The notes beneath the pieces are model-generated. The model saw only the letters and a list, made by a program, of their open reading frames with translations, did not search any database and was not told the origin of the DNA. From Diphasiastrum complanatum (Eukaryota; Streptophyta; Lycopodiopsida; Lycopodiales; Lycopodiaceae), in contig CM055095.1 in the NCBI GenBank assembly GCA_029204225.1, positions 15,592,049-15,656,048 on the forward strand: DNA of 64,000 nt, written 5' to 3'. Both the position numbers and the translations under genes were made by a program. Position 1 is the first letter of the stretch; each line of letters begins with the position of its first letter. Of this stretch, positions 57,881 through 64,000 are shown piece after piece.

Positions 57881-58237
57881 TGTAATAGATCCTAACACCA
57901 CAGTAGGGCAAACACTAACTGATCCACCAACCTTGCCTACTCCCTGATATAGAGTAAGCCCCTCCTAGCCCAGTGTGAGGACTGGTAGCATGCAACTGCC
58001 AAGTGTCGGCCACATGGCACTGACGTGGTCGACTGCACGTCGGGACCCAACTGGGGGCCCTATCCTGCTGACAGGGTCCCTAGGCTGTGTTAGGCCCGCC
58101 ATGGCTATGGACCGTGCTGGGACACACTACTCACACTGTCTTGCCCTGTTGGTCATGTACACCGGACACGACCCTGACTGCGGTATCTGACCTATCTGTG
58201 TTCCCTAGGGTTCGGCACTAGTTACGAGCTCGTAACA
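57881..58237 (-). repeat. 3' LTR of the chromovirus
   Basis: 357 bases, TG...CA in element direction. It contains GC-rich stretches and a TGATATAGAG-like element near 57945. The right partner starts at 63790. Confidence 0.93.
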
Positions 58238-58248
58238 CTCCCTCCCCC

Positions 58249-61200
58249 TTAAGAACCGTCTTGGTCCTCTAAGACAAAGTCTGGAAAAATCTTGCGAAGG
58301 ACGCTGCCTCTTTCCCAAGTGGCATTCTCAACAGGCTGATCATTCCACTTAACCAGATATTCTCGGTATAGAGTATGACAAGTCTGCGTCTCTCTACTAT
58401 CAAGAATCTCCTCTGGTTCATGTGGAGGTTGTTGAGGATCCAATGGGAGAACTAGAACACTGTCCCCTACCAGATTATCTGATTTGGTTAAGGCTTTTTG
58501 TAACTGACTTACATGAAAGACTGGAAAAACCTTATTGTTGTGTGGGAGTTCTAGTTTATAGGTGACCTCGCCTAGTCTCCTACTGATGGTAAAGGGACCA
58601 CAATACCTTGGAGACAACTTAGCACACACTCCTGATTTGAGGGTTTTAGAGTCAACTGGGACTCTCAAATAGACTTTCTCACCAGTGGAGAACTGCACAT
58701 CCCGTCTGTGTGGATCTGCATAATGTCTGGCTCGATCCTGGGATTGTCTAATGCTACGCTTAGCATGTTCTATCATCTGGTTTAGGTCTTCTAAAAAGTT
58801 TCTGGCTACTTCAACTTTTTCTTGTTTAAACCCTACAGCTGTGGGTGAGCGTGGCTGAAAACCGTACATCAGCATAAATGGGCTATATCCCGTAGCTAAA
58901 TGTTTGGTACTGTTGTAAGCAAACTCTAATATCGAGAGATACTCCTCCCAATTAGTCTGCTTCTTGCTGATATATGCACGAAGCATATCCTCCAGCACTT
59001 GATTTACCCTTTCTGTTTGACCGTCCGTCTGTGGATGGTCGGTGGTACTCATATTAAGTTTAGTATGGAGATGATGGAATACTGCCCTCCAAAAATTTCC
59101 AGTAAACTTACTATCCTGGTCACTGACTATGCCGGAAGGTAGACCGTACAATTTAAATAGCCCGTCTACAAACAACCTCGCTAACTCTGGAGCTCTAACG
59201 GTTGTTTTGGTCAGAATAAAATGAGCCATTTTGGTCAGACGGTCAACTGTGACCCATATAGCGTCATTACCCTTTTGGGTTTTAGGCAGGCCTACTATAA
59301 AATCCATGGAGATACTCTCCCATTTACCAGCTGGTATTTCTAAGGGATGCAACAACCCTCCTGTCTTTAAACGCTCTGCTTTATTTACTTGACATTTCTG
59401 GCAACTGGTTACATACTGGTGGACGTCCTTTTTCATACTGGGCCAGAAAAATTGCCTACGAAGAAGCTCATAGGTCTTCTGTATGCCTGGGTGTCCCGCG
59501 CTAGGATTGTCATGACATTCATATAGGACCTGCTGCCTATAATCCTCTGAATTGGGGGCACATACTCTATCTCTATAGAGCAAGTACTCATCCTGAATGG
59601 AATACTGTTTCCATTTGAATCCTTGAGTCAACTAACCCTCAACCCCTAGGGTTTGCTTGGGTAATACAGGCTCAGAATCCTCAACGTCATCTGACGACGT
59701 ATACTCGGACTCATCATCATCCTCAACGGAAGCTGCCGTATTCTTGGATGAACTGGCACCAGCCCCGGGAACTGGTTCTGGAGTCTGTAACTGTCTGTTC
59801 TGGACTGAGTTCCAGATAATAGAGAAGAATGCATCATGCTGGCATTTCCCTCTCAAGGACTCGAGTAACTCATTACGAATCTGAGTAAAACTCAGCTCGT
59901 TTATCATAGGCATTCTGCTAAGGGCATCTGCTATTGTATTGAATTTTCCACGCCTATATCTGATAGACATGTCAAACTCTTGCATCAACTCTGCCCAACG
60001 AGCTTTCCGATTGCAAAGGTATCTGAGACTCTCATGGTCTGTCAGGACCTCAAAGTTGGCACCATACAAATAATGCCTCCAAGTCTCAAGGGCATGGACT
60101 ATAGAAAAGAGTTCCTTTTCATAGGCACTATACCTAGTCTGTGCTGGCTCGAGTTTTTTACTCTCGAACGCAACTGGTCGTCCACCCTGAGTTAGCACAG
60201 CACCTACTGCAAAGTCGCTAGCATCTGTTTCGACCACAAATGGCTGATTGGGGTCGACGACTTTTAAAACTGGTGCTGTAGCTAAGGCTGTTTTGAGAGC
60301 ATCAAAGCTCTCCTGTTGTGCGGACTCCCAAATGAACTCCTTTTCCTTCCCCTTAAGGAGATTTCTCATAGGGACTGCTATCTGAGCATATTCCTTGACA
60401 AATCGTCTGTAATATCCCGCCAGACCAAGAAAGATTTGAAGTTCCAAAATATTCTGAGGTCTTAGCCAACTGAGTATGGCTTTAACCTTATTTGGGTCCA
60501 TCTTAATCCCATCTGAAGAGATAATGTGACCCAAATATGCTACTTCTTCAACGAAGAATTCACACTTGGATTGTTTAGCATAAAGCTTATGCTTTCTGAG
60601 CAGTCGAAACACCTTTCTGAGGTGTTTTAGATGCTCCTTCCTCGTTTTGCTGTAGACGAGGATGTCATCTAAAAATATGACTACAAACTTACCCAAGTAT
60701 GGTCTGAGGACACTGTTCATCAAGGTCATAAAAGTAGCTGGAGCATTTGTGAGCCCAAATGGCATCACCTTAAACTCATAATGACCGTGACGAGTCCTAA
60801 AAGCTGTTTTCGAGACATCTTCCGATTTTATACGGACTTGATGATATCCCGATCTGAGGTCTATTTTGCTGAAAAACTTAGCCCCGTCGAGTTGATCAAA
60901 CAACTCGTCTGCCCGAGGCATAGGGTATTTATTCTTAATTGTGACTTTATTGAGGGCTCTGTAATCTACGCAAAGACGCATAGACCCCTCTTTCTTTTTC
61001 ACCAATAGGACTGGTGAGGCCCATGGTGAACTACTGATCTGAATTTGGCCTTTCCCAAGATAGTCTGTTAACTGCCTAGTTATTTCTTCATCCTCTGTTC
61101 GGCTGACCCGATACGGAGGTTTAAAAATAGGTGCTGTACCTGGTACTAGGTTTATTACATGATCTACCTCTCTGCTAGGTGGTAAACCATGTGGCAAATC

Positions 61201-63018
61201 TTCAGGAAAAACATCTTTAAATTTAGACAATAAAGTTTCTAATTTACTGATTTTCTGCTGAATAGAACTAGAAATAGAAACTTCAGGAATAAACTGAAAG
61301 TCACATAAGAATACCTGATGGTCTTCATCTCCGATTAGCTGACAGAGCTCTAAACTGCAGACCATAGGGCTGTTGGGAACATCATGCTCCCCATGCAACT
61401 GGATCTCTCGGCCTTTATACTGAAAGCTGAGGGTGTTCTCCTGATAGTTTCTGTGGAGGGAAGGTCCTAAACTGTAGAGCCAATCTCTCCCGAGAACAAT
61501 GTCTGTTCGATCCAGGTGCATTATCTGAAAGTTTATTTCATCTTGGTACCCCTGAATACCAAGATTTAACTTACTTACCATAGTTTCCCATATTTTTTTA
61601 TCTTCACCCTTAGCTAATGAAACTATGTACCTATGCTGACTAGGTACTTCTGGTAGTTTAAGCTTTTTAACCAGGGTGTGGTTGATGAAATTATGGGTTG
61701 CCCCATCATCAACCATGACTCTTACTGACTGGTTACCAATTTTCCCATGCATACGTACTAGGTCATGCGGCCCAAAGCTGAAGGGTCTCGCTAGCATTGC
61801 AGAGGTCAGCTGGCAACAGTGTTCATGATCTTCATGATACACTTTGATCTCGGAAGCTGCCGAGTCACTGGGGAAACATACAGTCTGAACAAGATGAACT
61901 TGTTTTTTATCTTTTTTATCTTTTTTAGTGAAAGGTCCCTTGGGACACTGTCTGACTGTGTGTCCCTTGCCCATACACACAAAGCACAAACGTTCTTGTT
62001 TGGCTTTCTCAAAATCATCTGGTTTTAAGGGCTGTATGAGTGAAGGGCGTTTCTGAGGAGCTTCACCTTTAAATTTATCTTCTTTCTTTCTTTTTAAAAA
62101 TTTCTTTTTAAATTGAAAGTCTTTCTGAGGAAGCTGCTCAGAAAGTGGTTGTTGTCTCGCTCTCTTCCTACCCACTGAATCATCATAGATTTGAGCATAT
62201 CTGAGAGCTTGCTCAAGGGTAGTAGGCGAGTTTCTCTGGACCTCTACTTTATATTCATCTTTGAGGCCACGGACAAATCCCCTGATTTTCTGATAGTCAT
62301 CCATATTTTTAATCTTTAAAATTGCTTCTCGATACTGCGAGATATATTGGATGAGGGATTTATCCATTACTGTTCTTTCCCAGGCTTCCCAGGCTCTATC
62401 CAGTTCATTTTCTGGTAGAAATTCTCTTAGGAAAGCTTTTTCAAAAGCTTTTCATGACCGGGGAGTCTGCCCAGTCTCCTGGAGATTTAACCACCACTTA
62501 TAGGCCATAGGCCCTAAGGAAAGACTAGCCTCAATTGCTTGCAAATGGTTAGGGGTCTGTTTAAGAGCATGAATGTTCTTCCATTTGCTAAGGAAGGTTT
62601 GTAGAATATCTGCATTTCTATCCTTCTCTTCCCCATTAAAAGTAGGAGGCTTTAAATCTTTAAAAACACTGGGGTGAGACCGTAAAGTCTCACCCGAAAC
62701 TGATGGAAGTGGAGAAGGGGATAACTGAGAAGTGGAGGGAAGGCTTCCTTTCGCGGAGCTCAAAATCAAGTTTTTGAGTTCAGCGAACGAGTCGTCCACA
62801 CTGGACTTGAAATTGGCTAATGTCAGCTTCAGTTCATCCACTTCTGTTACCAATTGGAGGAACTGCTCCTTGGTAACCAGTTCGTCGAGTTCTTCGGCGA
62901 ACTGTTCCTGTTCTTCTACTTCCATGGGTTCCTTCCCTTTTATATAAGCCAAGGCTTCTGTTTCAAGTTCATCGAAGCTTCTCTCCGGGGGTTGATCAGG
63001 TCCCTGAGGAGTGGTCAT
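58249..63018 (-). pseudogene. Chromovirus gag-pol, one frame with two stops
   Basis: The frame of 1590 codons starts at ATG 63018. Gag: acidic N-terminus, then [51 protein letters not shown], and zinc knuckle [14 protein letters not shown] near residue 350. Protease near 440 reads [11 protein letters not shown], where D-S/T-G-A is usual. [34 protein letters not shown], and [11 protein letters not shown] with the catalytic DD. RNase [36 protein letters not shown]. Integrase: ECHDNPSAGHPGIQ, CQKCQVNKAERLK, MDFIVGLPKTQKGN, GIVSDQDSKFTGNFW, QTDGQTERVNQ (all three acidic residues kept), then YCGPFTISRRLGEV. The chromodomain (YLVKWNDQPVENATWE) ends the protein. In-frame stops are TGA at 62452-62454 in Gag and TAG at 59632-59634 between RNase H and integrase. 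Apart from these the frame is intact. Confidence 0.95.
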
Positions 63019-63774
63019 CTTCGGAACTGAAAGAGAGCTACCTTAACTTCTGAAGGAAAAAAAGTCTAAAAGACTAATTTACAACTGTACAAGGGAAAGG
63101 AAACTTAGCTCTTTCTGAGAACTGTACTTCCACAGAGAGAATACAAAAAATCCCTTCTCAACTTCTTTCTCAATTTGATTTGAGGTTGGAAAATGTGCAA
63201 CAAGATCTGAAACTTTTGCTATCCCCCCTCGCTGGTCTGACAGCATCTCAATTTGTCCACATTTAGACTCAAAAATCCGCTTGAATCTCTGATTTGACCT
63301 CAGCAGGTAGGTCGCTGGTCTGTGACAAGCAAGTCTGAAGCTCAGACTTCTAGAAAACCTTTGAAATGCAAGGATAAATTCTAAAATTTATTCCCTACTG
63401 TCCAGCACTGGACCTGCTGTAGAAATCTGCTTCAAATCTTGCTCAATTTGTCACTGATTTCCACTCAAAACTCAAGGAAGGAGGCTGCTCTGACAGCGCT
63501 GGTCTGCATCAAACTTCCTGACTTGAAAACGCTCCAAAATCCGGAATTTCCACTCCAAAATTGAAGTTTAAACCCTGATTGGCAGCGCTGGACCTGGCCT
63601 AGAAAGCTTATCCAAATTTTACTGTAAAAACAAGTAATCCTACGGAGATTTCCACCATAGATAGCTGGTTCTCCAGCGCTGACCCTGCTCTATCTATCTT
63701 TGCATATTAACCATAGTTGCTATGCACTCTGATGGATTTCTCCCCTGCTGAATCTGAGCTCCCAAAGAAGGAGA
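63019..63774 (-). other. Chromovirus leader, non-coding
   Basis: Untranslated leader between primer site and gag. Phrases around CCAGCGCTGG(A/T)C and TCTGACAGC recur at intervals of roughly 60-110 bases (near 63240, 63400, 63500, 63590, 63680), suggesting degenerate repeats that may structure the genomic RNA. Confidence 0.5.
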
Positions 63775-63788
63775 TGGCTCTGATACCA
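63775..63788 (-). other. Primer-binding site of the chromovirus
   Basis: Minus-strand TGGTATCAGAGCCA lies one base inside the 5' LTR end and matches the initiator-Met tRNA 3' end. Confidence 0.9.
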
Positions 63789-63789
63789 G

Positions 63790-64000
63790 TGTAATAGATC
63801 CTAACACCACAGTAGGGCAAACACTAACTGATCCACCCAACCTTGCCTACTCCCTGATATAGAGTAAGCCCCTCCTAGCCCAGTGTGAGGACTGGTAGCA
63901 TGCAACTGCCAAGTGTCGGCCATGTGGCACTGACGTGGTCGACTGCACGTCGGGACCCAACTGGGGGCCCTATCCTGCTGACAGGGTCCCTAGGCTGTGT
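63790..64000 (-). repeat. 5' LTR of the chromovirus, truncated by window end
   Basis: It repeats 57881-58090 with about three differences; the remaining 147 or so bases would lie beyond the window. Confidence 0.95.

Larger units (their letters stand above)
57881..64000 (-). mobile_element. Young Ty3/gypsy chromovirus, 5' LTR runs off the window
   Basis: Minus orientation. 3' LTR 57881-58237 (357 bases, minus-strand TGTTACGAGC...CTATTACA), polypurine tract 58238-58251 (TAAGGGGGAGGGAG), gag-pol 63018-58249, leader 63019-63774, primer site 63775-63788, and 5' LTR from 63790, of which 211 bases are inside the window. The visible parts of the two LTRs differ by about two substitutions and one indel, indicating recent insertion. 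It landed in an older copia element (56800-57880). Confidence 0.95.

Overview
The window reads as nuclear DNA of a land plant with a large, repeat-rich genome. The only complete host gene is a four-exon alkaline/neutral invertase (minus strand, 13984-17743) with canonical GT-AG introns. Nearly everything else is retrotransposon sequence, most of it primed by initiator-Met tRNA (primer-binding sites beginning TGGTATCAGAGC). I cannot name the species. A fern or other non-seed plant is a guess from element style and density, not a result.

Layout. 1-5000: a Ty1/copia tail, then an unrecognised, intron-containing, transposon-like gene on the plus strand, tail-to-tail with a second unrecognised spliced gene on the minus strand. 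A diverged second copy of the latter lies at 54720-55477. 5570-13450: a patchwork of broken Ty1/copia and Ty3/gypsy elements. 13450-20750: the invertase island, with a GC-rich block at 19.25-19.87 kb that may be its promoter or 5' leader. The island is flanked by oppositely oriented parts of one copia family. 20755-27678: a copia LTR plus gag, then a near full-length but decayed minus-strand copia element.

27686-46650 is a nest built mainly from one non-coding LTR family, here called X. An older minus-strand X element is split by element Y (29922-36564) in its internal region and by a complete plus-strand X copy (38603-43659, target duplication CCGAC) in its 5' LTR. Y has LTRs, primer site, polypurine tract and target duplication. 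It encodes no polymerase: it carries a two-part gag-like ORF, an acidic 453-residue ORF I do not recognise, and an antisense fragment of the host signal-peptidase gene SEC11. X elements have no coding region but carry an array of five short GTGCT/AGCAC hairpin motifs after the primer site, conserved in three copies.

46660-52930: direct LTR-like repeats around a gypsy-type gag that lacks pol. 52931-57880: two copia fragments around the second copy of the unknown gene. 57881-64000: a young Ty3/gypsy chromovirus on the minus strand, inserted into copia sequence, whose single gag-pol frame is broken by only two stop codons. Its 5' LTR runs off the window.

The genes do not form a pathway. The invertase is the cellular function; the rest are mobile elements in various states of decay. 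The most novel material is the unknown convergent gene pair, element Y, and the conserved hairpin array of X.
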